Source of the DNA: Bacteroidales bacterium
GTDB lineage: Bacteria > Bacteroidota > Bacteroidia > Bacteroidales > WCHB1-69
Length of the DNA: 49,338 bases
Reading direction: 5' to 3'
Assembly: GCA_016281255.1 (NCBI GenBank)
Contig: JAEEIG010000111.1
Location: 1-49,338, forward strand
Under the pieces are notes generated by a model. That model was not told the origin of the DNA. It did not search any database and saw nothing but the letters and a program-made list of their open reading frames with translations. Positions 27,530-37,623 of the stretch are shown one piece after another (position 1 is the first letter of the stretch; each line of letters begins with the position of its first letter). The position numbers and the translations under genes are program-made.

Positions 27530-27857
27530 ATTTCCAATCAATAATTCGTGGTCATCATCTATTTTAATGTCGCAAAAATACATTTTTTTTGTTTGCACAC
27601 GGTACAAACGAAAGCGCTGAAAAGCGAGCCATTCGAAATCCACTGCAAAATTACAATAAATTTCGAATGAAAAATTCATTTCGGCATTTTTTTCAAGCGG
27701 TTGTTGTTTCCGGTTTGTCCGGCTGAACTTGGGACCTGGAACTTCTTCCATTCTTAGGAAGGGCATAGAGTATCTATAGATACGCATAAGCGCCCCTCGC
27801 GAAGGCCCACTATAGAGGAAAACATATAATTTCAATAAAAAAAGCATAATTATAGCA

Positions 27858-28120
27858 TTGGTGAATACTAATGACCAAGAAGAACTCGCATTGACCCTCA
27901 TTGCACGGAAAAAGAAAATCAAGAAGGCAGATTTCATCCAAGCCATGCAAAAAGCCGATCTTTCCGACAAGGTTATCAACAACATTTTTAGAAGATTCCA
28001 TCAAAAAATCCCGGAATGGTTAGAAACGATTCAACAATCTTTTCTCCCCAAAGACTACCAAAAGGCCTACTGGCAGATGGTGTGCGACTGGTTAGCGAGA
28101 CTGGAGCAATGGTCATTTCC
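27858..28120 (+). pseudogene. Orphan HipA-family C-terminal fragment (approximate 3' boundary)
   Basis: 'KKKIKKADFIQAMQKADLSDKVINNIFRRFHQKIPEWLETIQQSFLPKDYQKAYWQMVCDWLARL' aligns with the HipT C-terminus in this window ('...PPVVKELIARSFLNDKMKRNYWRIINQRRQ'). Confidence 0.6.
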
Positions 28121-28154
28121 CGCCCCTGCAGCGCTCAACAACCCTGATCCATCC

Positions 28155-28856
28155 CTATTTCGTCGCCTCCAGAATCATGGTTTCCAAACGGTTATACTCA
28201 AAAGGAAGCGCTTTGAAATGACCTTCAACACCGATCAGGGCACTGTGTGTGCTTTCCCCCACTTCGCATGAGCAAACGTCTTTAAAACCGGTCTGCTGTA
28301 GGACTTCTGACAGCGTCTCTTTATCATAGATGATTTGGTGCCCCCACGCTGTATGAAACCGATTAATGACATACACCGCCGTAGGAGGAAGTCCGCCATT
28401 CTTTGCAGTATAAGCTATATACTCCTTGTGAAGAGGCTTTTCAGGGTCCTGATATAAGCCAAGCAGAAATCGCAAGTTAGGGGTGGCTATTCGGATAATG
28501 CCTCCCGGCTTAAGAACCCGATAGCTCTCCTTGAGCATATTCTGAGCTTGCTGATAGGTAAGATGCTCAAACAGATGTTCCGAATACACATAGTTGAACG
28601 AAGCATCCGGAAATGGAAACGGTTGTCCTGCATCCAAATATGCGCCATGTTTACTCTCCATGTAGGAAATGCCTGCGTTTAACCAACCTGCCAAGGAATT
28701 GTTCCCATATCCAATCTGTAATTTTGGTTCATTAGCGGTTTTGAAATACCGTTTTATCTTTCTATTTCTCCAAAAACTGGCACGAAACAACCGATAAGAA
28801 ATCTCTTGGACAATTTTGATTCGACCTATTGACGATATGATTCCATTCATTTGCAA
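28155..28856 (-). CDS. Class I SAM-dependent methyltransferase
   Basis: 'KLQIGYGNNSLAGWLNAGISY', 'FPFPDASFNYVYSEHLFEHLTYQQAQNMLKESYRVLKPGGIIRIATPNL'. Confidence 0.88.
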   Translation of the reverse strand: MQMNGIISSIGRIKIVQEISYRLFRASFWRNRKIKRYFKTANEPKLQIGYGNNSLAGWLNAGISYMESKHGAYLDAGQPFPFPDASFNYVYSEHLFEHLTYQQAQNMLKESYRVLKPGGIIRIATPNLRFLLGLYQDPEKPLHKEYIAYTAKNGGLPPTAVYVINRFHTAWGHQIIYDKETLSEVLQQTGFKDVCSCEVGESTHSALIGVEGHFKALPFEYNRLETMILEATK

Positions 28857-28923
28857 ATAGTGTTTAACGGTACTCTTTTTTATAGGCGTTTATGATTAAA
28901 GAGCCCTCCTTTTTTTGAAGCCG

Positions 28924-28931
28924 CAAAGATA
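28924..28931 (-). promoter_or_regulatory. -7 element TATCTTTG for the methyltransferase gene
   Basis: TAnnTTTG on the minus strand. Confidence 0.5.
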
Positions 28932-29001
28932 CTTTTTTTTCTCTTTGTTTCTATCTCCTATTGAAAGCTTATCTTAACGATTAAACAGCACATTTTTTTC
29001 G

Positions 29002-29009
29002 TACTTTTG
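29002..29009 (+). promoter_or_regulatory. -7 element TACTTTTG for the YfhO-family gene
   Basis: TAnnTTTG, 37 nt upstream of the ATG. Confidence 0.6.
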
Positions 29010-29045
29010 CAGCCTTGAAATTTGAAATAAAAAAACATCAGAAAT

Positions 29046-31526
29046 ATGAAACCGATTCTTAAGAAAACACTGACCCATTGCGGCATCATCCTCATCTTCT
29101 TCTTGGTGGCAGGTGCTTACATGTCCCCCGCCTTTGAAGGCAAAGTCATCCAACAAGGCGACACCATGAAGTGGAAAGCAATGGCCAAAGAGCAGCATGA
29201 TTTTCACGACAAAACGGGCGAATACACCACTTGGTGCAGTTCTATGTTTAGTGGTATGCCAGCCTATCAGGTCACAAACCCACCCTATAAATCTGTTTTC
29301 GGTAAGATACATAATATCTTGAATCTGAATTTTCTGAACTATGGAGGTAATATTGGCATCGTATTTCTTTATTTATTAGGATTTTACGTCGCTTTAATCG
29401 CAATAGGACTTTCTCCATGGCTAAGTTTGTTGGGGGCATTGGCTTTCGGATTAGGTAGTTATAATATCATTATTATTGAAGCAGGACATATTACAAAAGC
29501 GTATGCCATGTCTATGATGGCACCCATTATCGGTGGAATGCTATTGATATTACAAAGAAAGAAGTATTTGTGGGGCGGCATTCTCTTTGCAGTTGCTTTA
29601 GGTGTTCAAATTTCCTGCAACCACATCCAAATCACCTACTATACTATGCTTGTGGGTCTTATTCTTGGTCTCGTCTATCTCGTTTACGCCATCAAAGATA
29701 AAGAGTTCAAATCTCTACTTTTAGGCATGGGCGTTATGTTGATCGGAATTGGATTTGCTATCGGAGCCAACGCCCGATTGCTTTTCATCAACCAAGAGTA
29801 TGTGAAATACACCATGCGTGGCGGTTCTGAAATCACTGTGACACCCGAAGATTTATACAAGGACGGCGAAGCTAAATCCATCGCGGCTTCCAATGGTCTG
29901 GATATTGATTACGCATATAGCTGGAGCTATGGCAAAGGTGAAACCTACACGCTGTTAGTGCCCGGCGCATACGGTGGCGGCTCCGGCGAAACCGTCGGCA
30001 CCGACTCCGAATTTTACAAAAACTTCCGCCAGAAACAGGCACCTCTCTATTGGGGCGACCAGCCCTTCACTTCCGGCCCCGTCTATTTCGGAGCCATCGT
30101 CATTTTCCTGTTCGTTTTAGGTCTATTTGTGGTGAAAGGCCCTGAACGCTGGTGGATTCTTATTGCTACCATCCTCGCCATCCTCATGTCGTGGGGTAAG
30201 AACCTGATGGGCTTCAACAGTTTTCTGTTCTATCATTTGCCGCTTTACAACAAGTTCCGCACCCCTTCCATGAGTCTGGTAATAGCCAACGTGACTATGG
30301 TCATGATGTCGGTGCTGACGCTAAAAGCCATCTTCAACAAAGAGAATCCGGTCGATAAAAAGAAACTGAACCTCGGGCTCTACATCTCCACAGGTATTAC
30401 TGCAGGCTTTATCCTGCTGATGATGGCGTTCTCCGGGAACTTCTCTTTCTCGGGTGCCAGCGACGTGCAGATGGCTGCGCAATATGGTCCCCAATGGGAT
30501 ATGATAAAAGATGTGTTGGTGAAAGACCGCAAAGCCCTGTTTATGTCCGATTCCTGGCGTTCACTGGTATTGATTCTGATTTCAGCCGTGCTCTTGTGGC
30601 TCTACATTAATCAGAAGATCAAACAGTCTGGTATCATCATCGGTGTGTTGGCATGCTTGGTACTTTTCGATTTGTGGGGTGTGGATCGTCGCTACCTCAA
30701 CGATTCCAACTTCATCACCGAGAAGCGTCTCAAACTCAAACCCTCTCAAACCGACCAGGTTTTGGATCAATATGCCGCACAGTTCAAAGACGAGGATTAT
30801 CGCGTGTTCGACCTCTCGGTGAACACCTTTAACGACTCTTATCCTTCCGCTTTCCATCATCAGATTGGCGGTTACAATGCGGCCAAACTGCGTCGTTACC
30901 AAGACATTATCGACTTCTACCTTTCCCGACATATCAACTCCGGTGTGCTCAACATGCTGAACGCCCGCTATGTGGTGATGCCCGGACAAGGCGGACAACC
31001 CATGGTGCAGCGCAACCCTGATGCTTTGGGCAATGCCTGGTTTGTGGATGCCTATCAACTGGTGGAAGATCCCAATGCAGAAATTCTGGCACTGAATGAC
31101 TTCAATCCCGCCGACACCGCCATTATCGACAAGTGTTTCGCTGAAATGGTGCAGGGTAAGAATTTAGAGCGCGACAGCAACTCGGTTATTGTAATGGAGC
31201 ACCAGAAACCCTATAATCCGGACTATGTGGTCTATAAGACAAAGACATCCAAAGACCAATTGGCGGTCTTCTCCGAAGTCTATTATGAACCTGACTGGCG
31301 CGCCTATATTGACGGAAAACCTGCAGACTATTTTCGCGTCAACTACATCCTGCGAGGAATGGTGATTCCCGCTGGGGAACATAAAATCGAATTCCGAAAC
31401 GAAGCGCCAATGTTACACAAGTTGGACAAGGTATCTCTGATTTGTTCTATTTTATTTGTATTGGTTTTGGCAGGTACACTGGTGCTATATTACCGCAAGC
31501 CCAAAAATAATATTGCCAAACAGTAA
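29046..31526 (+). CDS. YfhO family multi-TM protein
   Basis: 826 aa, many TM segments; 'EGKVIQQGDTMKWKAMAKEQHDF', C-terminal 'YYEPDWRAYIDGKPADYFRVNYILRGMVIPAGEHKIEFR'. Confidence 0.85.
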   Translation: MKPILKKTLTHCGIILIFFLVAGAYMSPAFEGKVIQQGDTMKWKAMAKEQHDFHDKTGEYTTWCSSMFSGMPAYQVTNPPYKSVFGKIHNILNLNFLNYGGNIGIVFLYLLGFYVALIAIGLSPWLSLLGALAFGLGSYNIIIIEAGHITKAYAMSMMAPIIGGMLLILQRKKYLWGGILFAVALGVQISCNHIQITYYTMLVGLILGLVYLVYAIKDKEFKSLLLGMGVMLIGIGFAIGANARLLFINQEYVKYTMRGGSEITVTPEDLYKDGEAKSIAASNGLDIDYAYSWSYGKGETYTLLVPGAYGGGSGETVGTDSEFYKNFRQKQAPLYWGDQPFTSGPVYFGAIVIFLFVLGLFVVKGPERWWILIATILAILMSWGKNLMGFNSFLFYHLPLYNKFRTPSMSLVIANVTMVMMSVLTLKAIFNKENPVDKKKLNLGLYISTGITAGFILLMMAFSGNFSFSGASDVQMAAQYGPQWDMIKDVLVKDRKALFMSDSWRSLVLILISAVLLWLYINQKIKQSGIIIGVLACLVLFDLWGVDRRYLNDSNFITEKRLKLKPSQTDQVLDQYAAQFKDEDYRVFDLSVNTFNDSYPSAFHHQIGGYNAAKLRRYQDIIDFYLSRHINSGVLNMLNARYVVMPGQGGQPMVQRNPDALGNAWFVDAYQLVEDPNAEILALNDFNPADTAIIDKCFAEMVQGKNLERDSNSVIVMEHQKPYNPDYVVYKTKTSKDQLAVFSEVYYEPDWRAYIDGKPADYFRVNYILRGMVIPAGEHKIEFRNEAPMLHKLDKVSLICSILFVLVLAGTLVLYYRKPKNNIAKQ

Positions 31527-31545
31527 TAGCATTATTGTAAGTTTT

Positions 31546-32634
31546 ATGAACATCCTTTTTATCCGTTATAAGAAATCCAAAAACATTTTGGAAGGCGGCG
31601 AACAGGGCAGCCAAAAGAATTATAATGTCCTGTCGCAGCTGGTGGGAGAGGACCAAATTACCACCTATTATGTCCATGATGAAAACCGAAAGAAAACGAT
31701 TTGGGATTACGCCAAGGGGGTGTTCTATTTCCCGTTCAATTACTATTTCGGGTTGACTCCAAAACGGGTGAAAGAGATTGTGAAACTGGCTCAGAATCAC
31801 GATGTGGTTTACATCGACCGCAGCGTATTCGGAATAGTGGCGAAAAAGTTAAAGGAATCCGGCTACAAAGGTCGGATAATCTCGTTTTTCCACAACGTTG
31901 AAGTTCCCTATTTTGAAGCAAAATTGGGAAACAAACCAGGGAAAAGAGTCTTCTTGCGCTGCATTGACCATAACGACCGTTATGCCTGCCATTATTCTGA
32001 CAGGACTATTGCTTTAAACCCGCGTGATGACGATGAATTGTATGATCGTTACGGAAGAAGAGCGGATGTGCTGATTCCGGTGGCCTTCAAGGACAAATAC
32101 CACAAGGACAGCTATCCTCAAGAGGAGACATCAGAGCGACCCCTTTGCCTCTTTTTGGGTGCCTACTTCCCGCCTAACAACGATGGCATTATCTGGTTTG
32201 TAAAAAACGTGCTACCGTATGTGAATATCCAAATGACGGTAGTGGGCAAGGGCATGTCAAAATTGAAGGCGGAAGAACCTGCTTTGAAAGACATAGAGGT
32301 AATCAGCGACGCACCTGATTTATTGCCCTATTTTGAAGAAGCAGACATCATGGTATTGCCCATTTTCAAAGGCAGCGGCATGAAGGTGAAGACCTGCGAG
32401 AGTTTGATGTACGGCAAGAATATCATTGCTACCGACGAGGCTTTTGTAGGTTATGATGTGGATTACAATAAAGTGGGTGGCAAATGCAATACTGCGGAAG
32501 AGTTCATTGCCTGCATCAAGGATTTTGAACAAAATCCCCGTCCCCGGTTCAACGGCTATTCCCGCCAGATGTACTTGGAAAAATATTCCGAGGAGGCAGT
32601 GGTGGAGAAGTTCAAAGAGGTGCTGTTCCGTTAG
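31546..32634 (+). CDS. Glycosyltransferase (GT4-like)
   Basis: 'CLFLGAYFPPNNDGIIWFVKNVLP', 'DIMVLPIFKGSGMKVKTCESLMYGKNIIAT'. Start revised from 31456. Confidence 0.85.
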   Translation: MNILFIRYKKSKNILEGGEQGSQKNYNVLSQLVGEDQITTYYVHDENRKKTIWDYAKGVFYFPFNYYFGLTPKRVKEIVKLAQNHDVVYIDRSVFGIVAKKLKESGYKGRIISFFHNVEVPYFEAKLGNKPGKRVFLRCIDHNDRYACHYSDRTIALNPRDDDELYDRYGRRADVLIPVAFKDKYHKDSYPQEETSERPLCLFLGAYFPPNNDGIIWFVKNVLPYVNIQMTVVGKGMSKLKAEEPALKDIEVISDAPDLLPYFEEADIMVLPIFKGSGMKVKTCESLMYGKNIIATDEAFVGYDVDYNKVGGKCNTAEEFIACIKDFEQNPRPRFNGYSRQMYLEKYSEEAVVEKFKEVLFR

Positions 32635-32667
32635 TACGGATAATTCCAAAAATTGAAAATACTTTAT

Positions 32668-33705
32668 CTACCGCTTCCTAAATGTTAACAAGAAAAAAGC
32701 ATAAAGGTTCTTCATTATACTAAGGTGGTTGTTATAACGGAACGGATATTCGGATAGAATTTCATTCATATTAAATGATGTAATAGCTCGTCTATAGTTT
32801 CTGAATTGCTTATACTTGACAGATAATCGAAAGGAAGTATAAAGACTTCGAATAAGCATCTCTCCTAAATATTTTCCGACTTTAACATCGCATTGTTTTG
32901 TGAGATTGTTTAATTCAATAATTGTATTAATAATTTTTTCAGTATCCCAATAATCATACGAATTAACCTCATTGGTATTATGAAAAATATGATTATACAA
33001 ATACTCTGGTATGAAATTGGCCTTGCTGTCAGTTCCCAGCATAGCCTGGAAACACCAAACATTAAACAAGACGTCTTCTATAGAAGATGTCTTTGTATCG
33101 CAGAAACAAATATGATTGCGGATTAAAAAATCGCGATTGTATATGTTTGGCATTATTAATGGCGATAATCTGCGTGAAACCAACCCGTAATAGATATCTT
33201 CAATAGAACTGATACCCATTTTTTGCACACTCATTGCCAAATTGCCAGAAGCCACGACAGCATATTCTCCATTATTAGCCGCTTTATATAGTTTCTCATA
33301 CATGTCTAACGTGCGAGTGTCATCATGATCAGAAAACCCTATGTATTCGCCCTTAGCCACTCGCAATCCGACATTTCTGCTCTCGCCAATGTGTAGATTT
33401 CTGTCATTTTTGACAACTGTGATACGTTTGTCTTTTCTTGCATACTCTTCAATTACTTTGTCTGAACTATCTGTAGGACAGTCTAATATACAGATAATTT
33501 CAATATCGCGAAAAGTTTGGTTCACTAATGTGTCAAGACATGGCCGTAGATACTCTCCGGCATTATACACTGGGACAATGATGGAGATTTTAGGAGAGTG
33601 TGAAATATCCTTCTCTGCTTTGGACTGTTGGATGCATTGTTCAATACATTGGTTGTCTTTTTTCAGATAGGCCTCCTCTTTAGAGTTTAATATATTGATA
33701 TTCAT
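32668..33705 (-). CDS. Glycosyltransferase family 2
   Basis: 'KISIIVPVYNAGEYLRPCLDTLVNQTFRDIEIICILDCPTDSSDKVI', 'EYIGFSDHDD'. Confidence 0.92.
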   Translation of the reverse strand: MNINILNSKEEAYLKKDNQCIEQCIQQSKAEKDISHSPKISIIVPVYNAGEYLRPCLDTLVNQTFRDIEIICILDCPTDSSDKVIEEYARKDKRITVVKNDRNLHIGESRNVGLRVAKGEYIGFSDHDDTRTLDMYEKLYKAANNGEYAVVASGNLAMSVQKMGISSIEDIYYGLVSRRLSPLIMPNIYNRDFLIRNHICFCDTKTSSIEDVLFNVWCFQAMLGTDSKANFIPEYLYNHIFHNTNEVNSYDYWDTEKIINTIIELNNLTKQCDVKVGKYLGEMLIRSLYTSFRLSVKYKQFRNYRRAITSFNMNEILSEYPFRYNNHLSIMKNLYAFFLLTFRKR

Positions 33706-33713
33706 ATAGTTGT

Positions 33714-34781
33714 TTAAATCTGTTTTTTCAAAATGTCATCCAATATTGCCCCGAGTCTTCCTCCAGTTCTCAATACAGCGGACATTTCTGCCACATGCTT
33801 TCGTATCATTTGGAGCTCTTCCTTGTCAAATTCTGAAATTCTTTTATCAAGCTCAAGCAACGAAGAAATAGTAATACCCAGTTTGTTCTCTTCCACAAAT
33901 TCCGCCAAAGCGGATTCCTTGCTGATAATAACAGGTATGCCGGCAGCTATATACAAAGAAACTTTATGTGAAGAATTGTATTTCAGATAATTCCCGAGAG
34001 GACCATGAAGGTCTTCAATGCTGTCACCATCCCATGTCAAGCCCCATTCTTCTGTAAGAGCACTGACATTTTCCGGGTTAAAACGCCCCATATATTTCAT
34101 CCATGTTGGGTAGTATGCAGTATCATCAGGGGCATTACCATACAGATGCACCCGGACCATATCGAAATTCACATTCTTTAATATCTCAAGGAATTCACTT
34201 TTGCTCAATTTTCCTGCAAAAGCAATGCAGTTGCTCTCAAAAGGCTTCTCTTCACAGGGAATATCTTTTGTTAAATAGTCAAATAACCAAAGAAGATGAT
34301 TTGGTCGGTTTACGCCATTCTCTTTTAGTAAATTCAGCATTTGAGGAGTGTGTACAATTAATTCGGAGGCGGTATTGAGAATATCTGCCTCGATTTTACC
34401 AAAAACTTCCTTGTGACGAAAATAATCGATGTCATGTAGCAACAAGACAAGATAACATTTTTTGATTTTCAAGCAACGGCAAAAGAATAACGTGAACAGC
34501 TCTCCAAATGGAGCAAGCGGGTACTGCAATAGTACCAAAGAGTTTTTCTTAACTGACAAAACAGATTGAAATAGTATAAAAAGTTTCCTTAATCTATAGA
34601 GAAAAAAACTAAGAAATGATACTTGGGATTCAGAAAACTCTTTTAAAGTACAGGTGTTAATCAAAAAAGGTTTAAATCCATGATTCTGAGCAATTTGATT
34701 GACATCTTCTCGTGCTTTTGAAAAAGCACTGAAAGAATTTTTATAAACGTAATCGACAACTATCTTTTCCATAAAATTCAC
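33714..34781 (-). CDS. Galactofuranosyltransferase-like glycosyltransferase
   Basis: 'LLLHDIDYFR...ADILNTASELIVHTPQMLNLLKENG'; immediately downstream of glf. Confidence 0.7.
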   Translation of the reverse strand: MNFMEKIVVDYVYKNSFSAFSKAREDVNQIAQNHGFKPFLINTCTLKEFSESQVSFLSFFLYRLRKLFILFQSVLSVKKNSLVLLQYPLAPFGELFTLFFCRCLKIKKCYLVLLLHDIDYFRHKEVFGKIEADILNTASELIVHTPQMLNLLKENGVNRPNHLLWLFDYLTKDIPCEEKPFESNCIAFAGKLSKSEFLEILKNVNFDMVRVHLYGNAPDDTAYYPTWMKYMGRFNPENVSALTEEWGLTWDGDSIEDLHGPLGNYLKYNSSHKVSLYIAAGIPVIISKESALAEFVEENKLGITISSLLELDKRISEFDKEELQMIRKHVAEMSAVLRTGGRLGAILDDILKKQI

Positions 34782-35911
34782 TAGTTTTGATTAATCATTA
34801 AAATCACCTTTTCCATGATAGGAGCCATATCGTAATACTTGTATTCTGCAAGACGGCCACCGAATATCACATCTTCCTCTTGTGATGCCAATGAACGATA
34901 CCGTTCAGCCAATTTATCATTTTTCTCATCATTGACGGGATAATACTGTTCCATTCCTTCTTGATACTCGATTGAATACTCTTCAGAAACAACTGTTTTC
35001 GGACAATCAAATATTGCTTGTCCAAACATCTCAAAGTGCTTGTGCTCAATAACTCTTGTGTAGGGCTTCTCATGGGAAGTAAAATTCACCACCGCATTGC
35101 CTTGATAGTTAGGAGTATCTTCAATGCGAGTCTTGAAACTCACAGTGCGCCAGTCAAGCTTACCATACCGATAGTCAAAGTACTCGTCGAGAGGACCAGT
35201 ATAAACCAATTGTTTAGCATATTTTCGCCAATTGTTGTAGTCTGATTTGAAGAAATCAGTGTCCGTTTTACAGTCAATTTCATTCAACAAAGCATCAATC
35301 AGCTTGTTGTAGCCTCCAATTGGAATTCCTTGATATGCATCATTAAAATAATTGTTATCAAACACAAAACGGACTGGCAACCGTTTTATGATGAAGGCTG
35401 GCAGCTCATTACATGGACGCCCCCACTGTTTCTCGGTATATTCCTTAATAAGCTTCTCGAAGATGTCTTTTCCCACCAAACAAAGGCCTTGCTCTTCAAG
35501 GTTACGGGGTTCCGTTATGCCCTCAGCCTTCATCTTGGCCACCGCCTCTATCTTCTGCTCTTCAATTTTTGCTTGAGCTTCTTCTGGAGTGGTTACGCCC
35601 CACATCTGATAGAAGGTGTTCATATTGAACGGGAGGTTGAAGAGTTGGCCATGATAGTTGGCGACGGGACTGTTGGTGTAACGGTTAAAGGGAACCAGAC
35701 CGTTCACAAAGTCCCATACCTCTTTGTTGTTCGTATGAAAGATGTGGGCGCCATACTTGTGGATATTAATACCTTCCACATTTTCGCAATAGACATTGCC
35801 GCCTAAGTGAGGGCGTTTGTCAATCACCAAGCATTTCTTTCCTTGTTTAGCGACAAGGTGGGCAAAAGTGGAACCAAAGAGACCAGAACCAACAATCAGA
35901 TAATCGTACAT
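34781..35911 (-). CDS. glf: UDP-galactopyranose mutase
   Basis: 'YDYLIVGSGLFGSTFAHLVAKQGKKCLVIDKRPHLGGNVYCE', 'KYGAHIFHTN', 'YTEKQWG'. Confidence 0.96.
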   Translation of the reverse strand: MYDYLIVGSGLFGSTFAHLVAKQGKKCLVIDKRPHLGGNVYCENVEGINIHKYGAHIFHTNNKEVWDFVNGLVPFNRYTNSPVANYHGQLFNLPFNMNTFYQMWGVTTPEEAQAKIEEQKIEAVAKMKAEGITEPRNLEEQGLCLVGKDIFEKLIKEYTEKQWGRPCNELPAFIIKRLPVRFVFDNNYFNDAYQGIPIGGYNKLIDALLNEIDCKTDTDFFKSDYNNWRKYAKQLVYTGPLDEYFDYRYGKLDWRTVSFKTRIEDTPNYQGNAVVNFTSHEKPYTRVIEHKHFEMFGQAIFDCPKTVVSEEYSIEYQEGMEQYYPVNDEKNDKLAERYRSLASQEEDVIFGGRLAEYKYYDMAPIMEKVILMINQN

Positions 35912-35938
35912 GAAATATTATATCTAATGTTTTAGTTA

Positions 35939-36640
35939 TTATTCCACATTTCGCCGATAAATCCGCTCTCCATTCGTCTTTGACCGTTTTTTATGATCAT
36001 CCATGTTCCATTTGGGATCGGGGGTCATGAAATGCTCGCCATAGAGAGTTTGTAGCCACTCCTCAACAAGTTCCGGCATATAGACCTTTTCACCAAGAAA
36101 ATCTTGTTTAACAAAATTGCTGTCGGGCACTTTGCGAATGATTGTGGGGAAACCGTCTGTCACGTTTGCCTCACGCCACGGCTTACTTTCATGTGGCAGA
36201 CCCAAGTCGCAATACAAATCCCCATCGTCATCCTTATAGAAATAGTGAACATCTATATGCACACCCTTATAGTCATATTTGTCTTGGCAAATGCGACCTG
36301 TAGACTTGATGTAATACTGTCGTAGCAGGGTAAAACCATGCTTTCGCATTGCATCTACCAGACTGTCAGATCGTTCCTCGGCCAAAAGGCCAAAATCAAG
36401 ATCATAATCAAAAGGGATGAACCCTTTTTCCCGATAGGCTCCAAGCAACGATCCAAAAGCCAAGAAAAGCTTGCCTCCGCACTCTTCAGTAGCAGCGACC
36501 GCTTCCCGTAAGGTCTCCAGAGCGTACTTCTTAAACGCCCTGTTCTGCCTTTTCATTTCAAGACGATTGTCAATCTTCATCAGCCAGGGATATATGCCTA
36601 ACCACGTGGCTATTTTGACAATAATTTCTCTCATAACCAA
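35939..36640 (-). CDS. LicD family phospho(no)transferase
   Basis: 'LFLAFGSLLGAYREKGFIPFDYDLDFGL' resembles LicD GTLLGxxRxxGFIPWDDDxD. Confidence 0.78.
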   Translation of the reverse strand: MVMREIIVKIATWLGIYPWLMKIDNRLEMKRQNRAFKKYALETLREAVAATEECGGKLFLAFGSLLGAYREKGFIPFDYDLDFGLLAEERSDSLVDAMRKHGFTLLRQYYIKSTGRICQDKYDYKGVHIDVHYFYKDDDGDLYCDLGLPHESKPWREANVTDGFPTIIRKVPDSNFVKQDFLGEKVYMPELVEEWLQTLYGEHFMTPDPKWNMDDHKKRSKTNGERIYRRNVE

Positions 36641-36686
36641 GTTTATTTTACGTAAATAGTGTCAATTATATACAGTAGTCCAAAAA

Positions 36687-37619
36687 TCATAAGCGATGCT
36701 TAAAATAATCAATAGTTTCCTTCAATCCATCATCAAGTGTCACTTTGGGTTCCCAGTGCAACTCTGACTTGGCCAGCGTTATATCTGGTTTACGTTTTTG
36801 CGGATCATCCGACGGAAGCGGTCTGAATAATATCTTGCTCTTTGACCCTGTCTGAGAGATAATTTTCTCGGCCAGCTCCAACATGGTAAACTCACCGGGG
36901 TTTCCGATATTGACAGGGCCGGTGAAATCGTCCCTACTGTCCATCATATGGATTATACCCTCAATGAGATCCGTAATATATTGGAAAGAACGTGTTTGCT
37001 TACCGTCTCCAAAAATTGTAATATCTTCCCCGCGCAATGCCTGCATAATAAAATTGGAAACAACCCGCCCGTCATTCTCAGCCATCCTCGGTCCATAGGT
37101 GTTGAAAATGCGAATTACTTTGATGCGAACTCCATGAATGCGGTGATAGTCGAAAAACAAAGTTTCGGCACAACGTTTCCCCTCGTCGTAACAACTGCGC
37201 AATCCGATACTGTTAACATTACCCCAATACGATTCGGGTTGTGGATGAATATCGGGATCTCCATAAACTTCGCTGGTGGACGCCTGCAGGATTTTACACT
37301 TCGTTCGGCGCGCCAGTCCTAACATGAAATAGGCACCAAAGATGGAAGTTTTGGTTGTCTGAATAGGGTCGTTTTGATAATGTATGGGGGATGCGGGGCA
37401 TGCCAGATTATAGATCTCATCTATCTCCGCCCAATAGGGCTGGCATACATCATGACGTACAATCTCAAAATTTGGCTTCCCTATCAAATGCCAAACGTTT
37501 TCCTTACTGCCTGTATAGAAATTATCGAGACATATCACATCATGCCCTTCGTTTACCAATCGTTCACACAGGTGCGACCCAATAAATCCAGCACCTCCTG
37601 TTACTAATATTCTCTTCAT
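36687..37619 (-). CDS. UDP-glucuronate decarboxylase (UXS), SDR family
   Basis: '[39 protein letters not shown]', '[23 protein letters not shown]', 'STSEVYGDP'. Confidence 0.93.
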   Translation of the reverse strand: MKRILVTGGAGFIGSHLCERLVNEGHDVICLDNFYTGSKENVWHLIGKPNFEIVRHDVCQPYWAEIDEIYNLACPASPIHYQNDPIQTTKTSIFGAYFMLGLARRTKCKILQASTSEVYGDPDIHPQPESYWGNVNSIGLRSCYDEGKRCAETLFFDYHRIHGVRIKVIRIFNTYGPRMAENDGRVVSNFIMQALRGEDITIFGDGKQTRSFQYITDLIEGIIHMMDSRDDFTGPVNIGNPGEFTMLELAEKIISQTGSKSKILFRPLPSDDPQKRKPDITLAKSELHWEPKVTLDDGLKETIDYFKHRL

Positions 37620-37623
37620 CTCG

